The position numbers were made by a program, and so were the translations under genes. Below, piece by piece: positions 46,413 to 57,242 of a stretch of 64,000 nucleotides of DNA (position 1 is its first letter; each line of letters begins with the position of its first letter). Below the pieces are notes generated by a model. That model saw only the letters and a list, made by a program, of their open reading frames with translations, was not told the DNA's origin and did not search any database. The stretch comes from Cercophora sp. LCS_1 (lineage: Eukaryota; Ascomycota; Sordariomycetes; Sordariales; Lasiosphaeriaceae): positions 186,001-250,000 of the forward strand of contig JAPZLL010000033.1 in assembly GCA_036250225.1 (NCBI GenBank), read 5' to 3'.

Positions 46413-47812
46413 CTATAATTCTGTATGAGCCTCCCTTATCATGTCATACTGGTCTAGAATGCCTTCCGCAGCATTGTGTTCTTTACAATACGTCCCACTC
46501 ATTCTCGTCCACAACCAGAACGCGGCGCCTTTGGCGGGCCCATATGTTGGGTCATCCAGAACCACAAGTTCGACACCTTCCCCTGCTTTGCTTTCATTGC
46601 ATCCCGAAGCTTCAGGCTCTCTCGTGCAAAGCTGCTGCAATTCCTGGGTGACGCCATGGATAACATCCAGGAACTCTGGGGTATTTGCTCCCTCTCCCAT
46701 CACAAGGATTGTCAATGGAAGCCGAGGATGGCCACGCGGTTGATGTTTCTTGGCGAGAGAGACGAGGTGCAATTTTAGGTCACTCCAGAACTGCCCCGGC
46801 GATTTGGCTTGGGTCTTTTGATCGAGGCCATATCGAGGGTCTATCGATGCAAAGAGGTTGTTATCCGTCGAGCCGTACCAATAGCACTTGCTGAGCTGAA
46901 AAGATGTATACAACGAACGGTTGGTCAAGCTGTGCGGGTTAGGCAAGGACGTTCCTCGTTAGCCTGGATAGTCAGAGCCCGGTTTGAAACAGAATCACTA
47001 ACCTGACAAGAAATATCGGACCGCCCGCTGCCACCTCTCCTTCCACCTCCATCCAGTGGCCCGCGCACCAGTTTCTTGGACAAAGCCATCTCCCCTCGCT
47101 GGCCAAGGCGGCGTTGTTCTCGCTGAGGTAGTATCCCGCCTCGTCCCACCGACTCCATGTCCACGGCTCAAGGGTGGCGAGCCAGAGGGCTTTGTGTATG
47201 ATCCTGTCAGCGGGTATCTGTTTGTCCCGGGCTGCCACCAACGGCCCAGTCACCGCAACTGCCTTGACCCGAGTCTGTAGGGCGGTCTCGGAAGCCGACT
47301 TAAGCGCGAATATCATCTCAGCCAGGGTGCGGCGCTCTTTGGAGTCGGCACGGCTCAAGCTCCGTCCCAGAGCTCGAATCGGGCCGAGCAGGCGGCCGGC
47401 TGTGCCTTCGTAGGAGAGCAAACGCGGCGCTGTGGACCGCGTGACTAGGTTTTCCATCAGGGCGATGTAGTTGGCTGTCCCAGGGATTTTAGCCAAGGGG
47501 ATAATTGTGCCATTCTCGAAGCGGGCGACGGACGTGCTGATACCAGCTTGGTTAGTGACAAATGCTATGGCGCTACGCCTGAAGGAGAGGGAAAGATGGC
47601 TTTAAGCAAGATCAAACGCACCCGTATGACTGGCCCAGATCAAAGCCAAAAGTAACGGAACCCGGCGATATCTTTTCTGAGGATGTCGGCGACAAGGCTG
47701 TTTGGCTCTCGGCCAGCACGATGCATGGTGAGACGACGACTAGAAGGAGCAGAGAGACAGCCAAGCTGCGAAACGGACTGGACCGTTTGCAGGTTGGTAG
47801 TAAAGAGAACAT
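46413..47812 (-). CDS. Secreted or membrane-anchored Hsp70/actin-like ATPase-fold protein
   Basis: Exons on the minus strand are 47812-47622, 47536-47003 and 46929-46413, giving 413 aa. A strong hydrophobic segment (RSLAVSLLLLVVVSPCIVLA, about 15-34) acts as signal peptide or anchor. The phosphate-1 loop of the Hsp70/actin fold follows (VTFGFDLGQSYG, about 53-64), completed by the first splice to TSVARFENG. Later blocks resemble the phosphate-2/adenosine region (ILVMGEGANTPEFLDVI) and the Hsp70 DP..A.GAA motif (DPTYGPAKGAAFWLWTRM). No substrate-binding domain is present and length is well below the 600 aa of true Hsp70. Function unknown; it may be a degenerate, non-chaperone relative. It lies 256 bp from the divergent HET gene. 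Confidence 0.7.
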
Positions 47813-48068
47813 GCGGTAATTTTTCCAGCAGAGTTCCAAGGTAAACAATGCTGTCCGCCGTTTTTCCTTCGTTTGAGTGATGGTATTGGGATTTGTATGA
47901 GGATGGTGGATGTATGTGACGGCAAGGAAGGAAGGGAGGGAACACTGTCCTCAACGCGTCTTGGCACACGATCTCGGTGCGCATGCGCAACCCCGCCTGA
48001 ATCCTTCCAGGCTTCAACAACCCCGCCAAAGACTGAGCATCCTGCCCAAAAACGCCCAAAAGTATCCA

Positions 48069-50174
48069 ATGACGCCACCAAAGCTCTGTCCGTCGTGCAG
48101 AAGCATTACCTTGAAAGGGCTTTGTGACCCTGATGGGTACCAACACCTCGAAAATGCCCAGGAAATCTTCAAGTCAGCTGCTGAGTGTGAGCTCTGCAGC
48201 GTGGTTTGCGAGGGCATCTACCAAAACACCGAGATTGATAGAGAACAGCGCCAGGCCCGCGTCCGCGAAGCCATCAACCCCGAGCCCATAATCTTCTTTG
48301 GACGTTTGAACAGAGACGATACAACCTTGAACGAGCCGCTGGGTCTCATCGGCATTGACGTGCACATCCCGGTGGGCGACTACTTTGATATTATCAACCT
48401 GAGTCTTTACGCCCAACCGGGCAGCGCCGCTCAGCGCAGCGAGAATGTCCTCGGTCGACCCCTCCTGCAATACCCCTCCTCTCCAGAGGGCTTTTCTCTC
48501 GTCAAAGACTGGTTCCGAACCTGCATCGACAACCACCCCGATTGCCGCATTCTCTTTTCCAACCCCTCCGTCCCCGTGTCCGAGGATGTACCACCCCGGC
48601 TCCCAACCCGCGTCCTTGACGTCGGGCCTCCCGATGGCTCCGTCAACCCCAAACTCTTCATCTCCAACGGAACACACGGGCCATACGCCGCACTAAGCCA
48701 CTGCTGGGGAAAACACCGGATCATCACCACGACCACCGCCAACCTTGCTGCACACTGCACCGCCGTCCCGTTTTCCGCGCTCTCCAAAACCTTTCAAGAC
48801 GCCGTCACTGTTGTCCGCCATCTCGACCTACGCTACATCTGGATCGACAGTCTCTGCATCATCCAAGATGATGCGGCAGACTGGAACCGCGAATCCGTGA
48901 AAATGGGCCGCGTCTACCAGGACGCATCCATCACCATCGCCGCTACCGGCGCCAAGGATGGGACAGCGGGGTGTTTTATCCCTCGCACGTTTTCGCTCCC
49001 AACCGTTCAGCTCCCATACCGTGTCGACGGCTCAAACCCAATAGCATCTGATGAATCGGTCTACATCACGCTCTTTCCGGACAGGGACCTCACCAGCCTT
49101 GAATCGCTCGAGGCATCGCCGCTTGGAAGCAGAGCGTGGATCACGCAGGAGTGGATGCTATCCCGTCGGACGATCCACTATACGCTGGGGAGGATGATCT
49201 GGACATGTAGGACCATGCTGGAGGGGGAGGATCGGGACCATGTGGCGCAGATGGACGAGCAGCGGCTGTTGGAGAGCGTGAGGGCTTATAGCCAGGGCAA
49301 AGCAAGAGGTGTTGATAACGCGGGAGAGATGGACGATGTGATGAGTTTTGTAGTGGATTGGTGTAATCTTGTGAGCACGTATACGTGGCGGAACTTGACG
49401 TACGAGTCGGACAAGCCAGCGGCGGTTATTGGGCTTGCGAGAGAGATTGAGACGGGGACCGGGGAGGTGTATACCGCTGGTGTGTTTCATCCGAGAGGAC
49501 AGGCTAGTGGTGGTGATGCAGCGTTGAAGGAGGTATGGACAAGACATTTGATACTGCAGTTGTTTTGGTTTGGCAAGGAGACGTTGACGCGGCCCGAGGT
49601 TTTGGCGAGGCAGCCGTCGTGGTCATGGCTTTCGACGTTTGGGCCGGTTGGGTTTCATACGCCGACGCAGAGCGCCGAGCCTTTGGTTAGGAAATTGTTT
49701 GTTGAAATTGAGGGTGGTCAGGCGACGGTGGTTGTTGATGCCAAAGTCAAGGTTGTTGACCAGAGGAGTCACAGGTTTCAGGAATACCGCTGGATGGAAA
49801 TGGGGTCGGCGGCTACGACGGAGCTCTTCAAGTTTCACTCCCGGTCGACGTTCTTGACAGGTGGAGCAGCGAGTATTGGGAAGCAGGTTTTTCGGATTTT
49901 TGACGCGGCATCGACTCCGGTAGGCTGGGCGGCGTTTGATCTTGGGGTTGTTCCCGAGGGCGAGATACACGTTGCTTGTTTCTCGATGAACCAGTATGAT
50001 GGAGAGTTTGACGGATATAATGTCATGTTCTTGGCCAGAGAGGGCCACGAAGAAACGATCAGGGAAAGGTCTTTCACAAGGCTTGGTGTCGGGGAGGTAT
50101 TGTTGGAAAAGTGGTTCGGTGGATTGGGCCATGAAACGTTGTCCCTGGGCTCACCAGGTCTTGCAGCAAGCTGA
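48069..50174 (+). CDS. HET-domain (heterokaryon incompatibility) protein
   Basis: An intronless frame of 701 aa from ATG 48069 (MTPPKLCPSCRSITLKGLC); the frame is open upstream to 47910, but that part lacks similarity to coding sequence. The HET domain starts at about residue 205 with YAALSHCWGKH and includes TFQDAVTVVRHL, YIWIDSLCIIQDD, DWNRESVKMGRVYQDASITI and AATGAKDG. It is followed by the usual SRAWITQEWMLSRRTIHY. N-terminal Cys pairs (CPSC, CELC) resemble the common leader of these proteins. HET proteins trigger cell death on contact with a non-self partner; the partner is unknown, though an NLR lies 27 kb away. Codon use changes from C-ending to G/T-ending codons near 49200 for no obvious reason. 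Confidence 0.9.
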   Translation: MTPPKLCPSCRSITLKGLCDPDGYQHLENAQEIFKSAAECELCSVVCEGIYQNTEIDREQRQARVREAINPEPIIFFGRLNRDDTTLNEPLGLIGIDVHIPVGDYFDIINLSLYAQPGSAAQRSENVLGRPLLQYPSSPEGFSLVKDWFRTCIDNHPDCRILFSNPSVPVSEDVPPRLPTRVLDVGPPDGSVNPKLFISNGTHGPYAALSHCWGKHRIITTTTANLAAHCTAVPFSALSKTFQDAVTVVRHLDLRYIWIDSLCIIQDDAADWNRESVKMGRVYQDASITIAATGAKDGTAGCFIPRTFSLPTVQLPYRVDGSNPIASDESVYITLFPDRDLTSLESLEASPLGSRAWITQEWMLSRRTIHYTLGRMIWTCRTMLEGEDRDHVAQMDEQRLLESVRAYSQGKARGVDNAGEMDDVMSFVVDWCNLVSTYTWRNLTYESDKPAAVIGLAREIETGTGEVYTAGVFHPRGQASGGDAALKEVWTRHLILQLFWFGKETLTRPEVLARQPSWSWLSTFGPVGFHTPTQSAEPLVRKLFVEIEGGQATVVVDAKVKVVDQRSHRFQEYRWMEMGSAATTELFKFHSRSTFLTGGAASIGKQVFRIFDAASTPVGWAAFDLGVVPEGEIHVACFSMNQYDGEFDGYNVMFLAREGHEETIRERSFTRLGVGEVLLEKWFGGLGHETLSLGSPGLAAS

Positions 50175-51298
50175 GAGAATGGTTGAATGACCCCAGGACC
50201 TTTGGTTTCCTTCTCTGCCCTGTCAACGTCTCTAGGAATTACAAGGTACCAGGTTGATTGTTACGTGCGTCGGGATGGGGAATCCGGTCGGACAAGGTGA
50301 CTCGGCTCTCTTGGCCAACCGAAGCCAAAACTGCCCCTTTGATGGGTGTATGTGGAGCGCGAAGTGGACTTCTCGTATTGTCAACAATAGGCTGAATCAC
50401 AGTTCCAGGCAGCGAAAGATGCACCACGCTAAGCACTTGGCGGTATGGCCGAGACTCAAAGTTCCGGGCTAGCATCTCTGTCAAGATCCTTCGGATTTCC
50501 TATCCCCATAATTGTTTGAGCAAGGGTACCGTGGCGCCGCGTCCTTCCAGCGACACGAGCACTTTTGTCATAAACCCAGCCAAGGGTAGCAAAAGTCCCC
50601 CAAAGCGCGGACCCATGTTCACTGATGGTTTCTTGTCGTGTAAAACTATGTCCTAATACAGTTGTTTGGAGTAAGCCAGATGTGACTGAGTCTGGAGAGA
50701 GAGCTAGCCTCAATAGAAGCTGTGTGGTTTGTCTCCTAGCAAAGGAAGATGAATGAGGACCCCGACGAAAGATTGCGACGCCATACTCAGGAAACCGACT
50801 GGCCGGAACATTCCAGTAATTGACGTTACATTGTCTCTTTGTGCATCTAGGCTGCCGTCAAAACATACTTCTTGGCCTGTTTCGCCACATTCGCTTGTGC
50901 GTCCCGTCCGACCGGTATCTTATGGTTTAGGGCTAGACTCAAAGTTGCAGGATTGCGTGGGCGAGGCACAACGGGATTGTAAAATTGGATGGGCATTTTC
51001 AGCGGGAGTTTCCACACTGGAACACTACGTACCCCTGGAACCACGGTTTGGAGTGACAAATTTCTCGCACTCACGTCTCGGATCTCGGACTTGAGCACGA
51101 AGCGTAGTATTGTTTCCCAACACCATCGTATCGAAGGGAGGGAAGCTGCAATTATCTTCAGGGTATCAAGTGTCGAGTCAACGTATAAAGAAGATAGGTT
51201 TGGCGCCCAAAGGGAACAAATCATCATTTCAATCCGCATCTTCACCTCCATCGTCATCGTCCTCTATCGCCCGATCGCCAATAGTGTTGACGCATACC
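50175..51298. other. Intergenic, 1.1 kb
   Basis: 3' flank of the HET gene and promoter of the small secreted protein. No gene or repeat supported. Confidence 0.55.
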
Positions 51299-51921
51299 AT
51301 GCAGCTAATCATTCTTTTTACCTCCTTCATGGCAGCGGCCGTGTCTGCTAGGCGGTTCACTCTTTACGAAAACGCCAACTATGGCGGAGCTGCACATACT
51401 GAGAATCGCTACAATGATGACGCCTGCTGTAAGAATATCCCGGTGCCTCCATCCCGGAACGCCATCATCTAACTGAGCCCAGGGAATCTCAACGGAAAGG
51501 GTGATCGTGCCAGCTCAGTCAGGGGTGATGGGACATGCACGACGTTCTTCCGGTGAGTCTGCCCCTATGTCACATTCACCCCTGAATGCTGACATTTTTA
51601 GCGAGCGGGACTGCAAGGGAAGTAACTGGGTGCAGGTTGGCGATGCACCTACAGTTCCCGCCTTTTTGAACGACCACATCTGGTCGTTCCGCAACAAGTG
51701 CAACGGGTGCCCGAATCCCTTCAGCCCGTGCCAGTATGTTGAAGACGACGGCACCTGCAGCTTTGGGTACGCTGCTTGCCTCCAGAAGATGGGATGCGGT
51801 AACAGGGCTGGTGAGCTCGATTGCGCTGGACACGCTGCTGGTATGTTTCTGTCGTTTCCGAAAACGTATTGACGCGGCCTTTGGCTAATGCGAAGCAGGT
51901 TGTGCTATTGCTTGTGGGTAA
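51299..51921 (+). CDS. Small secreted beta/gamma-crystallin-like protein
   Basis: Exons 51299-51428, 51483-51552, 51602-51840 and 51899-51921 give 153 aa. All introns (49-58 nt) have good donors and CTAAC, CTGAC or CTAAT branch sites. A 17-residue signal peptide (MQLIILFTSFMAAAVSA) is followed by two Greek-key-like strands of the beta/gamma-crystallin kind: RRFTLYENANYGG and CTTFFRERDCKGSNW with HIWSFRNKC. A Cys-rich tail follows (CNGCPNPFSPC, CSFGYAACLQKMGC), suggesting several disulphides. Proteins with this fold include fungal and bacterial secreted proteins of varied role, so no activity is claimed. An alternative last acceptor at 51925-51926 would replace CAIACG by a 34-residue tail ending at TAG 52024. 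Confidence 0.75.
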
Positions 51922-52462
51922 TGCAGGGATTGACATTGAATCTGCGGGCTGCTGCTCGGGATATGTTGGCCGTCGAGGCGGTGTGCGGCTCGTCGTCAAC
52001 GAGAAGTCCGCTCGCGAGATATAGGAAAATCAAGTTCCACCATTAATGTTCTGGGGCGAAACCGGAAGCGTTGGTGACCAACCAAGCTGACAGAAACATG
52101 GTAAAACCCAATTGGGTGACAACGTGGAAATGTGGAAGGAGCTGCCAGCAAAGAAATGGGGTCTGCCCACATTGCGCCGTGTGGAGCCACGACTTGGTTG
52201 GATGGATACGCGCTATCAGACTGCGCGGTCGAATGGAAGGCAAGAGTTTTGTCTGGTTTGACACTCGGTGCCCAACCTGGCGACCATGCACTATAATCCC
52301 ATCGGATCAACGGTTGAACCATGGAATGCCTGGTGCCCATTTTTACTGTCGAGCAAGCTGCCGTGCGTGCAAAGGCGGGTTCACAGTTTTTTCATTACGT
52401 CCGAATCGAGGAACCACGTCCAAAAGTGGATCGCATAACGCCTGTCTTGCCCAGCACCCAGC
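51922..52462. other. Intergenic, 0.5 kb
   Basis: May include the alternative 3' exon of the secreted protein (51927-52024). Otherwise no gene seen. Confidence 0.5.
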
Positions 52463-54456
52463 ATGGGCATCGATTTTGGCACGGCCGAGAGTACGCCAAG
52501 ATGGCACTCGGGGCCCAACGAGCGCGGGACATTTCAGCTTCTCACGGAATGCGTCATCACCATGGCCCTGTGCGTCTATACGGCTGTGCATCTCAACGTG
52601 CCAGAGTTTAACAACCCTGGAAAACACGCGCGCATTCGAACTGGCTGGATTTTGCTTGGCCTATTTGCACCCGAGCTTGTCACGTGGACGGCATACGAAC
52701 AGAGGCGCGAAGCTATGATGCTGCATAGGAGGATGAAGAGAGCCTTGGGGGAAGACGTTCCTCCACCATTTCTCGAGAAGATCAGGCTGTGGGTCAGGCG
52801 CAAGGAGGCTAAAAAGGGACCAGACGAAGAAGCAGGCGGCGAAAGGGAGAAGATTGGGCCAGAGGTCTCAGCGCGAAAGCACGCGTGGACGACATTACGT
52901 CCGAGGGGCTTCTCATGTTGGTCAAGGTTGCGCCACACCTGTTACCAGACATTTCGACGGCTTACATCAACGACAAGAGCAAGGCAGACTGGCTAGCCAA
53001 GGCGCTGGTCATCCTACAGGCTAGCTGGTTTGTTGTGCAGTGCGCGGCCCGCGTTGCCGGCGGCCTCAGTTTGAGCCTGATTGAGCTCAACACGTGGTCC
53101 CATGCTGTCTGCGCTTTACTAGCTTACGCGCTGTGGTGGAACAAGCCGCTCAACGTCGAGGAGCCCGCGCTGATTCGAGGAGACGGTCTCGATATGATGT
53201 GCGCCGGGATGGCGATGCGAAGCCCCATGGGCACGCTGATGGAGGCCGACGACTTTATCGTGAGAGAGAAAATGGTTGCTCGACTCTGGTTCGAGAAACA
53301 CGGCTGCTTGGACTTGGAGACACCCGAATATGGCATGATGGAAAACTGGATAACGAGGACTCGACAAGAGGAACAGCCCGGAAGTACAAGCTCGTCCAGC
53401 TCAGGGTCTGAGTCTGAACGGGGCCCACCTCACCAAACTCCCATTTATGTAGCTGTCGACCCGCCGTGTGAGCCGCCCTCTCCGTCCAGCCCCTTCCGGC
53501 TGTACATGGGCCAAAGCATCTACGGCTTCGGTTTCCGACGCGGTCGCTAGCAAACGTTTTCGGCGAGCTTGGCAAAACACTCACCCAACAACAAAACCCT
53601 CCTGGGCGCGCTTGTCTTCCACTTCTTGTCGTGGCGGTCACCACACGGCCGTGTGGTGAGCCATATGTTTGGCACTCCGTCCGCCAACCCGGCCACATTA
53701 TTCAGTGTGCTGGCGCTGGTGGAGAAACGCGGCGTTATGTCCCTGCAACGTCCATGCATCCCACTGTCGGCTGCCGACCTCACCCGTTTGCGGCTCGCGC
53801 ATGAGTCGTACAGCAAATACCCGGACTTGGAGGAGCCCACAACCAACATTCGGAACCCAGATCTCGGCTCGAACTGGACAGCTGGCGGTGAGGCGCACAA
53901 ACGCTGGACCGGCGAAGACCTGACCGACCGTGTGCCAAACTTTCCACTCCGAGGCCGCTTTGCCAAGGTGGCCAATCCCAGGGGACGATCTATGATACTG
54001 GCCATGGTGATTTCCGGCTTTTTCTACGGCGGAATCCACCTCTTTGCCTGGACCCCGCCCTCAGCGTCGTGGAGCGAAGTGCTACTGTGGAGAGTATCCA
54101 GCATCGTGCTAGCCCTATATGCCACCCCCTTGATGTTATTGAGGGTTGTGTCCATGTTCCCTGGCAGCGGCCGACTTGTAACTATCCTGGAGATTGTGGA
54201 GGAAGTTAAGCGGTTGAGACAAAAGCCGATGTGTCAGTGCAACGTGGAGCTCATTCGACTGGTACGGGACTTCTTCGTCGACTGGGCGATAGCCTTGACC
54301 GCTTGGGTACTCCTGTTCATCTTGGGTGTCGGCTTTTTGCCTTACTTGGCAGCCAGGGTCTATCTGCCGCTGGAGGCAATCATCAGCATTCCTCGGCTGC
54401 CAGACTCAGTGTTTGTCACACCGGAATGGTCACAGTTTCTGCCGCATCTGAGCTGA
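52463..54456 (+). CDS. Fungal integral membrane protein, frame-broken and with internal TAG
   Basis: The start ATG 52463 leads to GPNERGTFQLL and a membrane helix ending YTAVHLNVPEFN, then FAPELVTWTAYEQRREA, a family pattern common in Pezizomycotina. Between about 52865 and 52905 the frame changes, either by a poor 41-nt intron (52865-52905) or a frameshift. The next block (DITSEGLLMLVKVAP, DKSKADWLAKALVILQASWF, ELNTWSHAVCALLAYALWW) matches the same family. At 53548-53550 an in-frame TAG follows YGFGFRRGR, and the frame runs on with QTFSASLAKH to IPLSAADLTRLRLAHESY and the C-terminal helices, stopping at 54456. The gene is either decayed or needs recoding. Function unknown. Confidence 0.6.
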
Positions 54457-54580
54457 GGTTGGCATATGCCTGGCTTCGATCGATGGGGGTGGGAGAAATA
54501 GATTGTTGTTTTTAGATTCTCTCAATTGTACTACATCATCCACCGGCCACCCTTGCCCTCCAGACGTATCTACTCACCCT

Positions 54581-54588
<8 letters not shown>

Positions 54589-54618
<30 letters not shown>
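54589..54618 (+). repeat. (CT)15 microsatellite
   Basis: Thirty bases of perfect CT between two convergent genes; a likely polymorphic site. Confidence 0.9.
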
Positions 54619-54619
<1 letters not shown>

Positions 54620-54623
<4 letters not shown>

Positions 54624-55252
54624 TCACTTACACACAAAACACGTCCCCTCATCCTCTCCTCCAACCATCCCACCCACCAAGAGGAATAGTCTCCTCTGAA
54701 CCTCACAACCTTAACCTCCTCCAACCTCGCCAAAACTCCCAAGAACCTTTTCTGGCTCTCGAGATCCCAGCGCGCGCAACCCATCCTCTCTCTATACCTG
54801 AATCCTCCCCACCTGGGCGTCCCAAACTCAACCACAACCTCCCTCAATCCCCTTGCGCCATCCTCTCCCTGCGTCAACAGCTCCAACATGGCAATGGCAG
54901 TACCCACGTACCACCCCGTCGACGAGTCCACGTAAAACACCAGTTTGCGTCGCCGCGGGAGGTTTAACTTCCCAAAGTTGAAAACGGCGAGACGGCCGCG
55001 CCGCCAGTTCTCGCGGACGACCGCTGTGAATTCCTCAAAAACGACCGGGTAGAGTTCGCGGTAGAGGAGTTTGCAGGTTAGTGCGAGCGGGAGGATTGGA
55101 TGAGTTGTTGTTTGTGGACGGCCGAGGGTTTCTTGTGGGTTGGAGGTGCTGAGCCAGCTCTGTTTGTGGAGCGGGAGGTGGCGGGTCGAGTGGGAGAGGT
55201 GGTGGGTGTAGATGATGGAGCGGATCTCGGGTGGGAGGGGGAGGAGGGACAT
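54620..55252 (-). CDS. F-box-like / 2EXR-type hypothetical protein
   Basis: A single-exon protein of 210 aa. The N-terminus (MSLLPLPPEIRSIIYTHHL) has the LPxEIR-xx-IY pattern of the short F-box-like or 2EXR domains typical of filamentous ascomycetes, followed by the usual LPLALTCKLLYRELYPVVFE. The remainder contains WDLESQKRFLGVLARLEEV and a C-terminal Trp-rich stretch. These proteins are thought to be protein-interaction adaptors, but no partner is known. The start has no competing ATG. Confidence 0.7.
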
Positions 55253-55459
55253 CTTCTCCGTGCTTTATTTGTTTGATTGGGGGAGGTGCGATTCAGTGAG
55301 GCTGGAGGACCCGAGCTGTCTATATTTGTTGATCTGGAGGGAATTGAGGACGGACGGGAGGATTCGAGATTTGCCGAGGTGGTATTAGGCTGCATCGCGT
55401 CCGGTGCGCCCATGACTAATCGTCTGTCTGTGTGACCGGGAGAAGCTGGTTTCGTAAGT

Positions 55460-57242
55460 CTAAAAGCTCAAAAATCCAGCCTCCTCCAGCGACATCACGC
55501 CCGGGATCATCGGTGGTGATTGTCTCGGAGCTGGCCAGAACAAGGCGCTTTTCAGCGCGTCGGTCGACTGCATCAACGCCTGTAATGCCGCGTCCTGCGA
55601 TTCTGCCTCCTTGCCTTTTTGGCTCCCAGATTCGCTCGTCTCCCCTGGCGAGAAGAAGTCCAGTCCACCAGTCGCCGCTGCCAACGCCCAGTGTGGATCG
55701 AAGCCCCTGAAGCGTCGTCCCTCTTCTAGAGAACTATTGATCCCCTTGTAAACTGTCCACACTTTCACCAAGTACCGCAGCATGTTAAGGGAAACGGCTG
55801 CCACTCGATGACATGATTGCATCCCTTCGAGGTATTCAATACCGTTTTTTACCTTTTCAAGGGTCCTGTTGTCCTCTTCGAAGTTTGGACTTGGCCGTCG
55901 TTGGAACGGACGGCTTGTTGGCCAGTCTTGGTTTGCCCGGTGGTATGGAGCGTGTCTGGAGAGAGCCCATCGACCAAGAGGTAGACTCGGGACGTCATGA
56001 GAACAAGGTACGGGACGAAGGACGGAGTGCGCCGCAGGGAGTATAGCCGCGAGTACGATCGGAGATGTCCTTGGATGGCATCCGCTGCTTGGATGCAAAT
56101 GCTTCGTGGTGAAAGCCCAGAGCTTGCAATTCGAACCTCGATGAAGGGGCGGAAGGTGAGGGCAACGGCGTAGTGGTAGTAGACACTAATATGTTCTGTT
56201 AGACTTGAGACTGTTGGGCCAAAGACACGCCATACTGCAGAAACAGGACCTGAGGAGTAAAGTTTGTCCCGAATCGAAACATTTCTGGGAGGTTGTTGTA
56301 CCAGTGTAGATATTTGGTGTATATGCCGATCATCTCTTGACTAGTTGGCGTCTTGGCGGGGCAGTGGGTGGTGTACAACGCCTCGTGCACGATTTCAGTT
56401 AGTGCACAGAACGAGTTGAAGACCGAGATAATGTGACATGGCTGTTCGCAGGGGTGTTCCAAGGTTGAGCCTGAATCGCGTCAGTGAAGTATCAACAACT
56501 CTAGATCCAAAGCAAAAGTGAGGTCAAATCGTCAAGGCTGACGTACCATCATCTGTGTATGGGGTCCAAAGTGCCTCTTCAGTAGCGGGGTATAGCCTCA
56601 GCTTGGGAGGGAATTGAGGAAACCGGGAGAACTGGGGCAGAGCTCCGGTTGTGAGTGACCACGCGCTAGTTGTAGCGAATTAGTGGCAACCCCGGTCAAG
56701 TGTCTATTGACTCACTGGTCCAGAGCAAAGGCGCCCCAAAAAGTTGCCAACCTGACAACCGTCTCATCGCTCTGTTTGTCGCCATTAGTATGCATCTTGT
56801 GCAGGCCCATCTCAATGCACAGCCGAACGCTTTGCCCGGCGTAATACCGACTCTCGACGTGCCTGGCGAAGCTCGCCTCCCTGATGGACATGATGCCCAG
56901 GGCCTGGACTGTCGTTACGTCATGGTGCTCCTCCTTTTCCCAGAATAACCTCTGGGCTTCGTTGAAGAAGGTGTCACCGGCCGTATGTGAGTTCTCAGGA
57001 TCGGTGCGCAATTCGGGTCGATCGGAGAATCGGGAAGAGAGGGCGAGGAGGGCGTTGACTAAAAGGGACGAGCAAAAGCGGTCACGGCCCGCTCGGAAGT
57101 CCGTCGTAAAGTGCTCCCGACTAAGTGACGCCAGGGTCGGGTATTCCCAGCAAAAGTAGAGGTCCAGGAGGTGCTGGACTAGACGTGTGTCGGATGTAAC
57201 GCTGGTCCATGTTCCCACAAAATGGTCCGTACTGGAATGCAT
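55460..57242 (-). CDS. Fungal transcription factor domain protein without visible zinc cluster
   Basis: Exons on the minus strand are 57242-56716, 56665-56547, 56470-56236 and 56185-55460. The fungal-specific transcription factor (MHR) domain is clear: LVQHLLDLYFCWEYPTLASL, SSLLVNALLALSSRFSDRPE, ARHVESRYYAGQSVRLCIEM, LATFWGAFALDHAWSLTTG and YYHYAVALTFRPF. In exon 4 the frame shifts by one base at about 55865-55945: YSLRRTPSFVPYLVL is in one frame, while EKVKNGIEYLEGMQSCHRVA and SLNMLRYLVKVW are in another. No Zn2Cys6 cluster is found upstream; a T15 run (57293-57307) and no coding-like sequence lie there. It is thus a truncated or decaying regulator, or the N-terminal exon is lost. Confidence 0.7.

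Noticed and set aside
47910..48068. Upstream extension of the HET protein
   Set aside because: Open frame but Arg/Gln/Pro-rich and partly inside the divergent promoter; the family start fits ATG 48069.
52865..52905. 41-nt intron in the membrane protein gene
   Set aside because: Phases fit, but donor GTCTCA is poor, there is no branch site and the length is at the lower limit; a frameshift is equally likely.
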